From positions 1-64,000 of the forward strand of contig NZ_QREV01000014.1 of NCBI RefSeq assembly GCF_003363715.1: a stretch of DNA of 64,000 nt. Direction: 5' to 3'. Source of the DNA: Parabacteroides acidifaciens. Lineage in GTDB: Bacteria; Bacteroidota; Bacteroidia; Bacteroidales; Tannerellaceae. Of this stretch, positions 52,776 to 63,400 are shown one piece after another (positions within the stretch are counted from its first letter, which is position 1; the number at the start of each line of letters is the position of its first letter). The translations under genes were made by a program, and so were the position numbers. The notes under the pieces are model-generated. The model was not told the origin of the DNA, made no database searches, and saw nothing but the letters and a program-made list of their open reading frames with translations.

Positions 52776-55700
52776 TTACTTCAGTTCTTTAATACGGATG
52801 TTACGGAATTTAACAGGAGAACCATGTCCTAAGAAGCCGATATGTCCCTTCTTATTGAAAAGTCCCGGATGCTCCTTATGGTCGGGTGTTCCGTTCTTGG
52901 TCGCCTCACGGATATTACCATCCAGGATCACAACACCGTTTACCGTCACACGGATATTATCGCCATCGGCAACAATCTCCTCATAATTCCATTCGCCCAC
53001 AGGTTTGAAGGCGCTATGATGATCCGCTTTAGCCGGGATAATACCATATACGGAGCCATGATGCTGCAAAGGAGTTATATCCTTGTAGATCGGATGTTCG
53101 CAATCCAGAATCTGGATTTCCATTCCGACATAAGCGGCATCTCCTTCCATCGGAGTACGGATTCCGACACCGTTATTGGCACCCGGAGTCAACTGGAATT
53201 CGAAACGGTAAATAAAGTTGCCGTATTCATTCTTCGTATATAAGTTGCCACCGTAGCTCTTGCTCGGAATCATGGAGATGGTACCGTCTTCCAATGTATA
53301 GTCGACCGTATTGCCTGTCCATTCATGCATATTCGTTCCGTCAAACAAAATCTTGAAACCTTCTTTCTCCTCTTCGGCGGAAAGTTTGAACGGTTCCTTG
53401 CGTTCCAATTCCTTTACGTAAATGTTACGGTAATAGACTTTACTGCCGTGAGCCTGCAATTCGATCTGTTCAACGGGGAAGATCGGAAGCTTACGATCCC
53501 AGTAGTTTTCAAGGATCACATCGTCCACCACTTTTTCTCCGTTCAGGACAACCGTTACACGGTCACCCACCATCTTAATATAGAAACTGTTCCATTCGCC
53601 TAATTTATTGTCGGCCACTTTCGACGGTTTGCTTTCGTTCACCTGGTTGTTATACAAACCACCCGAACCGACCTGTGCGCCTACATTCACACGGGAAGTA
53701 TCCCAGATCTGAACCTGTGGAGTGCCACGCAGGTAAATACCGGCATCCGCTTCGGGACCAGCCGGATCAAGCATCCAGTCTACATACATTTCGAAATCGC
53801 CATATTGTTTCTCCGTACACAAGTTATCATAACCGGAGCCTTCGAATACCAACAAGCCATCTTCGACTTTCCAGTCCCTGCGCATGTTCTCATCCGCCTT
53901 TTCCTGTGCTTTCGCCAATTGGGCCGGTTTCATCTTCGCACGGGCGATCGGGTTCTCGACAAGCCCTTTCCAGCCAGTCAGGTCCTTGCCATTGAAAAGA
54001 GAGACGAAGCCTTCTCCCTGCGGCATTTCAGCCAGATGCTTCTTGATGGCTTCCTTCTGATAGCCGGCGTCCGGGTTATCGAGCACTTCCATTACCTTAT
54101 TCAACAAAGCACGGACATTGGTGCCCATATACTCCTTGTTGCCCAAAGCAATGTTCATGACGGCATTGGCAGCAGCTTGCTGTACAGGCTTCTGATCCAG
54201 AAAATCACCGGCGTATAACAAGCCGAGGAATGTGCCGGTCTTTTCAACCTGCCGCAAGATTGCGATCTTCTGTGCATCTGTCTGTGCAATTTCCATTGCC
54301 TTACGCAGGCTCAACAAGCGGTTTTCACCGGTCCGTTCCGGAGAAGATACCAATTCGACAAAACGATTCAATGCAGCCGTTCTAATTTGCGAGTCGCCCG
54401 ATTTGGCAATTTCATACAGATAATCGGCAGCACGCAAATCTTTCCATATTAACAAGGCACCTACTGCAGCATCTTTTACTGCACCATTTCCCTTTTCACA
54501 TCCTTCGATGATTAAGTCAAGCGCACTCTGCTCACCAGTCGAAGCCAAGACAAAATAATACAAATATCCTTTATCACCGGCCTGCAACATACGACGTGTT
54601 ACCGTTTCCACCTGCCCAGCGGGTGACAATGATGATAAGGCAGAAATCACCGCACGCTGCATAGGAGGAACAGCCAAGGCATCAGCCGTTTCCAGCATAC
54701 CGCACATATTTGTGATATCACGTTCGCCCACCACATCTTTCAGCGCCACATATGCCGCTGCTTTTACCTCCGGAGAACCGGACTGTATCTGTTCCAAGAC
54801 TGTGTTGATATTAGCAGTCGCCTTACGCATAGCTAACAACTCCAACCCGGCAATCTTACCGGCATTGGCGGCAGAAGAAACCGCTTTTGCCACAGCTCCG
54901 TCGATATCCCCCGGGAAGGCAGCCAAAGCATCCTGGCCCAGCAATACAATCTGCTTGTCGTCATTCTTCAGCAATTCGGCCAGCGAAGGGATATAGGCCT
55001 TATCGCCAATCTTAACCAATGTCCAGGTAGCAGCCTGCTTCACATTAAAGTCGGCATCGCGAAGTTGTTCCAGCAGCACTTGTCTGGCAGGAAGATCAAA
55101 GCGGATTTCCAGATCCCGGATAATATCATGCTTGGCGGGCTTTTTAGCCTCACGTCCGATCCAGTTCAGGATATCGACTTTCAGTTCCGGTTTAGCTTTC
55201 GGCAGCATCTTCACCAGTTCGATATACAAATCCTTATCTGCAAAACAAGAAGCATAATCCAATGCGGCATTCCGGTAATTCTTGCTCGGGTCCTTCATGG
55301 CCGCCACTACGATTTTAGAAGCTCCTGTTTTATCGGCATCTTTCCCCTTTGCTTGTTCTTTTTGCTGTCCGATTGCCAACTCTGCCGAAATCATAGCTTG
55401 CAAAGCTGCTTCACGTGTCTGCTCCTGCCCGGCTTTAGCGGCATCTTTCTGCAATTTCTTTGCAGCCTTTAGAGCATCCGTATAATTTCCCTGTGCAATC
55501 ACTCGCTTGATCAAGGCTATATAAGCTTCGTTCGCACCGGTTTTTTCCATCGTGTACCCGGCATTTGCAGCAGCATCCGCCAATGCATCCAGCGATTCGC
55601 GGCTTCCGGCACGGCTCAGTGCATAGAGTACAGCCTTCTGCATATTCGGATCGGAAGCACCCAGCAAAGCTTTCAAGACCGGCTCGGCTTCTTTCACCTG

Positions 55701-56276
55701 TGCATCTGCAATCGCACGGATCACGTCTTTCTGCGTTTTCGGAGAACCGGAACGGCTCTTCAATGCAGCTACCAAAGCCTGTCCGGACTTTTCACTACCG
55801 ATAGCAGCCAAAGCACGTGCAGCAGGTCCGCTTAACGATTCATCATTCAGACAGGATGCCAGTGCGTCCACACATTCATCTTGTCCTAAAATCTGTAGTT
55901 GACGGATGATAAACGCTTTTGTTTCGCGCTCATTCACCATTTCCAATGCTTTCAGATAAGCATTAGCCGTTGTCAGGCGGGCACTTTCCTCCCCTTTCGC
56001 CATGACATAATGCGTCAGGCCGCTCAAGGCGTAATCCACATTCGCATTGCTGCCTTTACCCGGTGCATTAATCATATTAACCAGCATCAGGACACCTTCT
56101 TCGCCGGTAGAACTCAGATCGCTTATCAGTTTATTATACTCCGCTTGCTGTGCCGCAGGCATTTGAGCCAACACATCGGCAGCGGTCGTTTTGGCCGTAC
56201 GGTTGGCCGGTGTCTGCGCCATCAGCATGCTTCCGCATAGCAGTAAGGCAGCTATTGATATATATGCTTTTCTCAT
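52776..56276 (-). CDS. HEAT-repeat protein with two DUF1080 (3-keto-glycoside hydrolase) domains
   Basis: This is a 1,166-residue secreted protein with signal peptide 1-20. Residues 25-735 form a long alpha-solenoid of HEAT-like repeats (ARALAAIGSEKSGQALVAAL, ALYALSRAGSRESLDALADA). Two DUF1080 beta-jellyrolls follow: about 755-955 (GFVSLFNGKDLTGWKG, GIYLRGTPQVQIWD) and about 970-1166 (GFKILFDGTNMHEWTG, GVGIRTPMEGDAAYVGMEIQ). DUF1080 proteins include 3-keto-disaccharide hydrolases. With an oxidoreductase and a TIM-barrel protein upstream, it fits an oxidation-then-cleavage glycan route. It lies 22 bases after the oxidoreductase gene. Length and double domain are unusual. Confidence 0.85.
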   Translation of the reverse strand: MRKAYISIAALLLCGSMLMAQTPANRTAKTTAADVLAQMPAAQQAEYNKLISDLSSTGEEGVLMLVNMINAPGKGSNANVDYALSGLTHYVMAKGEESARLTTANAYLKALEMVNERETKAFIIRQLQILGQDECVDALASCLNDESLSGPAARALAAIGSEKSGQALVAALKSRSGSPKTQKDVIRAIADAQVKEAEPVLKALLGASDPNMQKAVLYALSRAGSRESLDALADAAANAGYTMEKTGANEAYIALIKRVIAQGNYTDALKAAKKLQKDAAKAGQEQTREAALQAMISAELAIGQQKEQAKGKDADKTGASKIVVAAMKDPSKNYRNAALDYASCFADKDLYIELVKMLPKAKPELKVDILNWIGREAKKPAKHDIIRDLEIRFDLPARQVLLEQLRDADFNVKQAATWTLVKIGDKAYIPSLAELLKNDDKQIVLLGQDALAAFPGDIDGAVAKAVSSAANAGKIAGLELLAMRKATANINTVLEQIQSGSPEVKAAAYVALKDVVGERDITNMCGMLETADALAVPPMQRAVISALSSLSPAGQVETVTRRMLQAGDKGYLYYFVLASTGEQSALDLIIEGCEKGNGAVKDAAVGALLIWKDLRAADYLYEIAKSGDSQIRTAALNRFVELVSSPERTGENRLLSLRKAMEIAQTDAQKIAILRQVEKTGTFLGLLYAGDFLDQKPVQQAAANAVMNIALGNKEYMGTNVRALLNKVMEVLDNPDAGYQKEAIKKHLAEMPQGEGFVSLFNGKDLTGWKGLVENPIARAKMKPAQLAKAQEKADENMRRDWKVEDGLLVFEGSGYDNLCTEKQYGDFEMYVDWMLDPAGPEADAGIYLRGTPQVQIWDTSRVNVGAQVGSGGLYNNQVNESKPSKVADNKLGEWNSFYIKMVGDRVTVVLNGEKVVDDVILENYWDRKLPIFPVEQIELQAHGSKVYYRNIYVKELERKEPFKLSAEEEKEGFKILFDGTNMHEWTGNTVDYTLEDGTISMIPSKSYGGNLYTKNEYGNFIYRFEFQLTPGANNGVGIRTPMEGDAAYVGMEIQILDCEHPIYKDITPLQHHGSVYGIIPAKADHHSAFKPVGEWNYEEIVADGDNIRVTVNGVVILDGNIREATKNGTPDHKEHPGLFNKKGHIGFLGHGSPVKFRNIRIKELK

Positions 56277-56298
56277 ATGTTTTTGAATTTTGAATGAA

Positions 56299-57555
56299 TT
56301 AAATATTCCAGGGAGCTCTCATCGGCTGATCCAACAAACGATTCGCAGCCTCATCATCAATAAATTCAAGTTTCACAGGATCGAAATTCAATGTCCGGTT
56401 CAAGCGGAGCGCCGTTGCACCCATATTGACAATTGTAGCCGAACGGAATCCGTTGCGTTCGTTCAGAGCAAACGGCTGACGGGTTTTCACACATTCGATA
56501 AAATCCGTAACCTGTGGTTCCGGTTCGGGATAATCGGCAAGTTTCTTCTCCCAATCAGGAATATCGCATACAAAATTCTTATAAACATTACCTTTCGGAC
56601 CGGCAATATACGGCGTATTCGGATCTCCGAAATCGCCTCCCCAAAGCACGATCTGGCAACCATCGTCATAGGTATATGTGATCGAGCGCCATGTACCGAC
56701 AGCATCCGGGTGCTGTTGCGGGGCATCTACTTCCACCTTTACCGGGCTGGTTTCGTCTTTGCCCAATATATATTGCACAGGGTCGATGTAGTGCTGTCCC
56801 ATATCGCCCAGTCCACCGCCATCATAATCCCAGTAGCCACGGAAAGTCTGGTGTACACGGTGCGGATTATAAGGCTTGTAAGGAGCCGGGCCGAGCCACA
56901 TGTCATAATCCAGTTCCGACGGAACGGATTGCGGTTCGAGATACTCTTTGCCTACCCAATAGAATTTCCAGTCGAAACCGGTATGTTTACTGATCGTCAC
57001 CTTCAACGGCCAGCCCAGCATACCGCTCTGCACCAATTTCTTCAACGGCTTGACCGGCGTACCCAACCCATAGAACTGGTCGGTAAAGCGGAACCAGGTG
57101 TTCAAACGGAACATACGCCCGTATTGCTTCATTGCTTCCATCACCCGCTTGCCCTCTCCGATCGTACGTGTCATCGGTTTTTCGCACCAGATATCCTTAC
57201 CGGCTTTAGCAGCCTCGACCGACATAATTCCATGCCAGTGGGGAGGCGTCGCGATATGGACGATATCGACATTCGGATCCAGAATCAAATCGCGGAAATC
57301 ATGATAAGCGGCTATTTTATCCTTCACCAGGTTTTTCCCTAACTCCAGGTGTTTCTTGTCTACATCACAAACGGCAACCAAACGCGTACCGCCGTAATTC
57401 ACATGGCCTCTTCCCATACCTCCGGTACCAATGATACCTTTAGTCAATTGATCACTCGGAGCTATATACCCGTTTCCCAATACGTTACGCGGCACAATTG
57501 AGAAAAGAGCTACACCTCCAAGGGTTTTCAGAAAACCTCTTCTGCTTGTTCTCAT
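56299..57555 (-). CDS. Tat-exported Gfo/Idh/MocA-family oxidoreductase
   Basis: This 418-residue NAD-dependent sugar oxidoreductase family member has a twin-arginine signal (RTSRRGFLKTLGGVALF) at the N-terminus. The ATG at 57555 places it at the start; the frame is open to 57618. Seen: dinucleotide fold GIIGTGGMGRGH, HIATPPHWHG, and the catalytic EKPMTRTIGEG lysine. Tat export of a cofactor-bearing oxidoreductase suggests a periplasmic enzyme, probably making or using 3-keto sugars for the DUF1080 hydrolase and TIM-barrel partner (inference from family and context). Located 68 bases after the TIM-barrel gene. Confidence 0.88.
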   Translation of the reverse strand: MRTSRRGFLKTLGGVALFSIVPRNVLGNGYIAPSDQLTKGIIGTGGMGRGHVNYGGTRLVAVCDVDKKHLELGKNLVKDKIAAYHDFRDLILDPNVDIVHIATPPHWHGIMSVEAAKAGKDIWCEKPMTRTIGEGKRVMEAMKQYGRMFRLNTWFRFTDQFYGLGTPVKPLKKLVQSGMLGWPLKVTISKHTGFDWKFYWVGKEYLEPQSVPSELDYDMWLGPAPYKPYNPHRVHQTFRGYWDYDGGGLGDMGQHYIDPVQYILGKDETSPVKVEVDAPQQHPDAVGTWRSITYTYDDGCQIVLWGGDFGDPNTPYIAGPKGNVYKNFVCDIPDWEKKLADYPEPEPQVTDFIECVKTRQPFALNERNGFRSATIVNMGATALRLNRTLNFDPVKLEFIDDEAANRLLDQPMRAPWNI

Positions 57556-57623
57556 AGTAGAAAATAATTTATATAGATTAGCAACTATTTCTTTAAAAAT
57601 ATAAACAATATCAGACAAAGATA

Positions 57624-58514
57624 CTAATTATCCAATAGTCCCTGCAGATATTCACGAGTTTTAATAACATAATCATGCCGTGCACCGTTCAATTCGCATT
57701 CAATGGTCAGTGCTCCCTGGAAACCTTGTTTCTTCAGTTCTGCTATAACAGCGGGAAAATCGACTTCTCCTGTTGGGATCGGCACTTCTGCGCCTAATTC
57801 ATACGGATTATTAGGATCCGGATATTTACCGTCTTTTGCATGAAATTCCTTAATCAGATTTCCGAACTGTTTCACGGCATCCAGAGAATTGGCCTTTCCA
57901 TACATCAGTAAATTAGCCAAATCGCAATTAATAAACACATTACCCGTACCTATATCTTTAATTGCACGGATCAAAGTTGTCGGGGTTTCCTGCCCTGTTT
58001 CAAAATAGATCATGACATTCCGCTCTTTCGCATAATTGGCCAAATCCTGCATAACCCGGATAAAATCCTTATATTGTTCGGAAGAGGGATCTTCCGGAAT
58101 AAAACCGAAATGAGAATGCATGGCCGGCACTTCAGCCATTGCGCAGAAATCGATCATTTCATGATACACCTTGATTTTTTCAGCCCGCTCTTCTTTCGGC
58201 ACCAGGCCTATCGTCGCCGGTCCCTGACGGAAATTCCAGACACTACGGCTTCCCGGCACACCGACAACCGTAGTTACCTTAATATTATGTTTCTTCGACG
58301 CCGCCTTCACTTTTTCAGCAAACTCTTTGGTCAGCGTATTGTTCCGGTAACTCAGTTCGCAAGAACCGAATCCCTGGTCATGCAAATCCTTAAAGCTTTT
58401 ATCTATATTGCTCAAATCATACTGAATAACGCCGATCGTGATATTATTCTGAGCCTTTGTTTCGGAGAACACAAATAACAAAGCAAAAATCAATAAAGAA
58501 AGTTTAGTTTTCAT
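57624..58514 (-). CDS. Sugar phosphate isomerase/epimerase-like TIM-barrel protein
   Basis: This 296-residue exported protein has a signal peptide at 1-22 (LSLLIFALLFVFSETKAQ); the ATG at 58514 is chosen for this reason though the frame continues to 58730. The xylose-isomerase-like TIM barrel carries metal-site segments: ELSYRNNTL, MHSHFGF, YFETGQE, INCDLANL, EFHAKDGKYP and LTIECELNG. In related gut Bacteroidales loci such proteins act on 3-keto glycosides as lyases or epimerases. It follows susD after a hairpin and precedes the oxidoreductase. Confidence 0.85.
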   Translation of the reverse strand: MKTKLSLLIFALLFVFSETKAQNNITIGVIQYDLSNIDKSFKDLHDQGFGSCELSYRNNTLTKEFAEKVKAASKKHNIKVTTVVGVPGSRSVWNFRQGPATIGLVPKEERAEKIKVYHEMIDFCAMAEVPAMHSHFGFIPEDPSSEQYKDFIRVMQDLANYAKERNVMIYFETGQETPTTLIRAIKDIGTGNVFINCDLANLLMYGKANSLDAVKQFGNLIKEFHAKDGKYPDPNNPYELGAEVPIPTGEVDFPAVIAELKKQGFQGALTIECELNGARHDYVIKTREYLQGLLDN

Positions 58515-58551
58515 CGCCTGATACAGATTAAGTTTATAAATAAAATGAAAA

Positions 58552-58591
58552 GAGGGACAACCAAAGGGTTGTAAGTCTTTTGGTCTCCCTC
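58552..58591 (-). terminator. Hairpin between susD and the enzyme genes
   Basis: On the minus strand gagggagaccaaaa pairs with tttggttgtccctc around a loop of about a dozen bases. It is followed only by TTTTCATTTTA, so termination is likely partial. It could lower expression of the downstream enzymes relative to susCD or protect the susCD transcript end. Confidence 0.6.
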
Positions 58592-58620
58592 CTTTGAGTA
58601 TAAAAAACAAAAGTAATAAT

Positions 58621-60414
58621 TTATTCCATTGTCGGATTGAAAGTTCCGCCCCAATTATTATTTTGTTCAAGATTCGGATTCTGATCGATATTACTCTTTT
58701 GAATCGGGAAGAAATAGAAAGATTCTTCAATCACAAATTCCCTTTCTGCAGCTTCCGTATAAGGAACCTGATGAATCACATAGCGAAAATCACCTGTGGT
58801 CAATTCGTTGTTGTTTATCTTTGTTCTTGCCGTATTCAAACTCATATCAGTTCCATCCGGATTGATAGCAATCGCCTCAAGACCGTGTTTAGTCCAACCG
58901 GCCAGCTTCATCATGTTACGCGTACGGCGCAAATCCCAAAAACGATGACCTTCAAAACACAACTCGATATTACGTTCATCCAGAATAGCCTGGCGGATTT
59001 CTTCGCGGTTGCCGACATTCAGACCATAAAGGCCATCGCTTCCTGCTTCAATTCCGGCACGTTTACGAATTTGTTTCAACATTTCGACTGCCACATCCGA
59101 ATGTCCGGTTTCATTGGCTGCCTCAGCATAAATAAACATTACTTCTGCAAAGCGCATCAAGATGTAATCGATATCATATGTCATTACCTTATCTTGAGTC
59201 AACGTCAAATCCGCAGCTTTGTAAATATAGAAACCTGAAAAAATATCGTTATTCACAGCATTGGTATGCGCAGCAGGATTCACGCCATACTGGTCGTCCG
59301 GGCTACTCACACCCAGTGCGTTATATTGCCGGTAATCAGAAGGTTTCCCTGCCACCGGATATTCACGACCATTATATAAGCACACATTATTAAAACGGGG
59401 ATCCCTATTCACCCAGAAAGATTTCAGCAAAGCCTGTTCATCACCCACATAATATTTACTTGTCGGATCATCATAGCGCTTGCCATCCATCATCGGGAAA
59501 CTTTTCACAAATTCCCAAGTCGGATTACTATAAGACTTATCACGACTGACCGATGCCGGACGAGTCGTATATTCCCAAGATGAAATTTTGTTCGGATTAG
59601 AATTTACTACGGGGAACACCACTTCCGGTCCCTGCTCCTGTATCCAAATATTTGCGTATTCAGGAGTTAACGAAATACCTTTAGCCACGCAAAAATCATA
59701 AGCCTCTTTTGCTGCCGTATAAGCCTCTTCCCAATAAGGATTACCATAGGAGTTACTCGGATTGAACTGAGGAGATGCCTTCAACAACAAAGTCTTTGCT
59801 TTCCAGGCTTTCGCAAAACATTGGTCGATACGACCATAATCTGCAGAACTGCTTGCAATCTTTTCAGGCAGTAATGATATGGCATGATCCAAATCTTCCA
59901 CCATGAACTGGAAACATTCCGGTGTGGAATTACGTTTCACATACAGATCATCCTTATCTTTATCCTGAGGAATTTTAATATAAGGGACACCACCATGATG
60001 TATAACCATCCAATAATAGGTATAAGCACGCATAAAATAGGCCTGGCCTAACAACCCATTAGCCGTTTTGCTATCCAATAATCCCTCTTCCAAGCGCTTG
60101 ATGGCTTCATTGATATGACGGATCGTCGTGTAATCCCATTTTTTATAGGCACCGCCTGTTTCCGTAATAGTGCCTAAATACCAGGGCATACCGGTCACTT
60201 GTTCCGAATTATTATCCGCTCCGGCATTCCAGTTGCCAAAACACTCCGAATAAAGATTATTCACATAAGCGGTTGCCAAGCTGGCATCGTCCCAGACCAT
60301 AGATTCATCATAACTATTCAAGTTATCGATATCCAGCGTATCACAACCGGTTGTCATTCCGCCTAAAACGAGAACGGCACTTATTATTGCATATTTAATT
60401 TTTTTCATTTTCAT
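58621..60414 (-). CDS. SusD/RagB-family glycan-binding lipoprotein
   Basis: This 597-residue outer-membrane lipoprotein has lipobox GGMTTGC with the modified cysteine at residue 24. The tetratricopeptide-like SusD fold shows the family marks AYFMRAYTYYWMVIHHGGVP (about 128-147), CFAKAWKAKTLLLKASPQFNP and the C-terminal RNIELCFEGHRFWDLRRT. It caps the SusC transporter and binds the glycan at the cell surface. It lies 18 bases after susC. The target glycan cannot be read from sequence. Confidence 0.95.
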   Translation of the reverse strand: MKMKKIKYAIISAVLVLGGMTTGCDTLDIDNLNSYDESMVWDDASLATAYVNNLYSECFGNWNAGADNNSEQVTGMPWYLGTITETGGAYKKWDYTTIRHINEAIKRLEEGLLDSKTANGLLGQAYFMRAYTYYWMVIHHGGVPYIKIPQDKDKDDLYVKRNSTPECFQFMVEDLDHAISLLPEKIASSSADYGRIDQCFAKAWKAKTLLLKASPQFNPSNSYGNPYWEEAYTAAKEAYDFCVAKGISLTPEYANIWIQEQGPEVVFPVVNSNPNKISSWEYTTRPASVSRDKSYSNPTWEFVKSFPMMDGKRYDDPTSKYYVGDEQALLKSFWVNRDPRFNNVCLYNGREYPVAGKPSDYRQYNALGVSSPDDQYGVNPAAHTNAVNNDIFSGFYIYKAADLTLTQDKVMTYDIDYILMRFAEVMFIYAEAANETGHSDVAVEMLKQIRKRAGIEAGSDGLYGLNVGNREEIRQAILDERNIELCFEGHRFWDLRRTRNMMKLAGWTKHGLEAIAINPDGTDMSLNTARTKINNNELTTGDFRYVIHQVPYTEAAEREFVIEESFYFFPIQKSNIDQNPNLEQNNNWGGTFNPTME

Positions 60415-60432
60415 ATTCTTTCTGATTTAAAA

Positions 60433-63400
60433 TTAGAACGAGAAATTAAGGCCAAAGGAAAAAGTTTTCATCAATGGATATGAATCATAATATTTCTGTT
60501 CAGGATCCAAGAACTCTGTTACTACTGAAATACAGAACAAATTGGTTGCATTGGCAAACACCTGAGCACGCGAAATACCTAACGGACGAAGAATGCCCAT
60601 TGGCAAATCATAGCCGATGTTCAAGTTCTTCAAACGAAGATAAGCGCCGTTACGCATCCAGTAACTGGTGTTTCCGGCTCCGGACTCATACCAACCAGAA
60701 CCTACGATACGCGGATAAACACCATTCGGGTTACGCTCCGGATCATATACTTTGTCGCTTGTCCAAATCGGGAAATAAGGACGGACAGCACCACCATGCT
60801 GGTAGAAACCACCATCGACACCACCGACAAAACGATCATACTTGCCGACACCTTGGAAGTGGACATCCAGAGTAATACCTTTCCACTTAATATTACCACC
60901 AAAACCGTAGTTAATACGTGGCGTTCCGTTTTCACTCAACAAGTTATATGCGTCATTTCCATCGATACGTCCATCAGGACCTTCCGTATATCCGTCACCA
61001 CGCGTATCTTTATACAAGATTCCGCCCAAATACGGATCACGTCCATATTGTTTGAAACCTTTCGCTTTCAAAGCGTCGACTTCAGCCTGGTCTGTCAGCA
61101 AGTGATCGGCAATCAAACCGATCAAGATACCATCGGCTTTCCCTACAGGTGATAGGGCATGAAGATTTCCACCTTCCTGATAAGTAGCAGAAACATCCAA
61201 TACGTCCCATTTATCACGGGCAAAACCCAAATTCACATAGGCAGAATAATCGATTGCCCCGTTAGCAGCCTTATCCATCCAGGTTAAAGACAGTTCACCA
61301 CCTCTCCATGAACGCTCAGCATAGTTTTCCGGAGCCAAGCTTTGGCCATACGTATTCGGGAGTGTCACTGTACGTGGGCCCAAAATATCGACCTCCTTAC
61401 GATAGAAAGCATCGAACGTACCGGACAAACGATTATTAAAGAAACCGAAGTCCAAACCACCATTATAAGTCGTGGAAGTGGCCCAAGTCAATGTCGGGTT
61501 AGGAGTCGCACCGGCTGTAATTGTATTGGCTAAATTACTGCCGAATATATATGTGCCACCTGTATTATATTTCTGCAAATAAGAAAATGCTGTAATCTTA
61601 TCGATCGGGTCCTTACTCAAATCCAAGTCATTACCAGTCGTTCCATAAGATGCACGCAATTTCAAATTGCTCAACCAATCGGATGTCTTTTCCATAAACG
61701 GCTCCTGACTGATACGCCATGCAGCAGATACAGACGGGAAGAATCCCCAACGGTGTCCGTCCGGGAACAAGGTATTGCCATCATAACGGAAAGAGAACTC
61801 GGCAATATACTTCTGATCGAACGTATAATTGAAACGACCTATCCAGGAAAGACGTCCACCGGTATATTCTTCCGCATCTCCCCAACGGCGTTCCGCATCT
61901 TTTGAATAATTAAACATCTGATCGATATTGGCAAGCGGTTGTTCGCCTTTAGCCTGTACCCATTCACCACCGTTGGCAGCCTGTTCAAAAACGATCATAC
62001 CGCCGACGTCATGTTTGCCGAACGTATTTGCATAGTTTACGAACCAGTTGAACTGCTCTGTCCATAACTGCTTGGCACGGTAATCCAGGTTTTCATAATT
62101 CTGGGAAAAGTTGAATGTATTATATTCATTCAAATTCAACGGAGCCGGCAAAAAACGGTTTCCTTCCGGATCAGCCTGTTGGAATTTGTAATTTTTTTGA
62201 AAAGTCATGAATCTCTTACGGGAATAGTCATGGCCGATATAACTTCCCATAATCTTCGTACTCAAGCCTTTCGTGATAAAGTCAAGATTGAAATCAAATG
62301 AAACAATACCATTCATATTACGACGGCGAGTCTTCAAATAACGGTCACCCACAACTTGGTCAACCGGGTTCCATCCCTGCCATGAACCATAGTCCTGATA
62401 GATCGGGTAATCCGTAATAGTAGCAGATGGAGTTCCATCCAGGTTAGAATAAAAAGGCGTTGTCTTCATCGCATTGAACGTACAACGATACAAGTCGTAA
62501 ACAGCCTGGTCATCATCGTCCGAGAACGGCCAATAGAAACGTTTGTCATTCGATTGGTTTGCATCCAGGTTTACATTCATCTTGATATATTTGCTCAATT
62601 CCATCGTCAGGTTCGAACGCAAAGAAAATTTCTTGTTTTCCAAAGAGACATAAGAACCCTCTTCCGCCAGGAAAGATCCCATTACATAATATTGAACCTT
62701 TTCACTACCGCCTGTCACACTCAGAGAATGTTTCGTATTCCAAGGATTCTGCCAAATGTAATCGTTTACATTATAGTTAATATTATTATCGCGGAAATAA
62801 GCATATTCAGCTTCACCGTTAGGTTCTTTCGTCCCTTGGAAACGTGCAACCGCATTTTGATAATCCAAATCATCGATAGCTGTCCATCTGTCTGCGAACA
62901 ATTCCTGGGTAGACTTGCTGAAAGCATAGGAACCCTGGTAGTTAAACACAGGTTTTTGGTTCTTGACACCCCCTTTGGTCGTCACCAACACGACACCATT
63001 ACCGGCAGCTGATCCATAGATAGAAGCCGATGCGGCATCTTTCAGGAAACTCATCTGGTCGATTTCGTACGGTTCCAGGTTATCAAACGCTTCTTTATCG
63101 CGGATAACACCGTCTATAACGAATAACGGATCGCCAAAACCACCACGCATACGGATTTCGGAAGAAGCTCCCATCAAACCGGAATTACCTGTAATAGTTG
63201 CACCGGGAGCGCGTCCGGCCAAAGAGTTCGACAAGTTAGTATTCGGAATAACCGAAAGTTCTTCTGCTTTTACATTCGAAATAGAACCTGTCATATTGAC
63301 CTTCTTTTGCACACCGTATCCGACAACGACAACTTCGTCCAGTTTCTGGGTATCTTCATGCAAGGTAATCTGAAACGAGCTTTTATCACCTGTCACCTGT

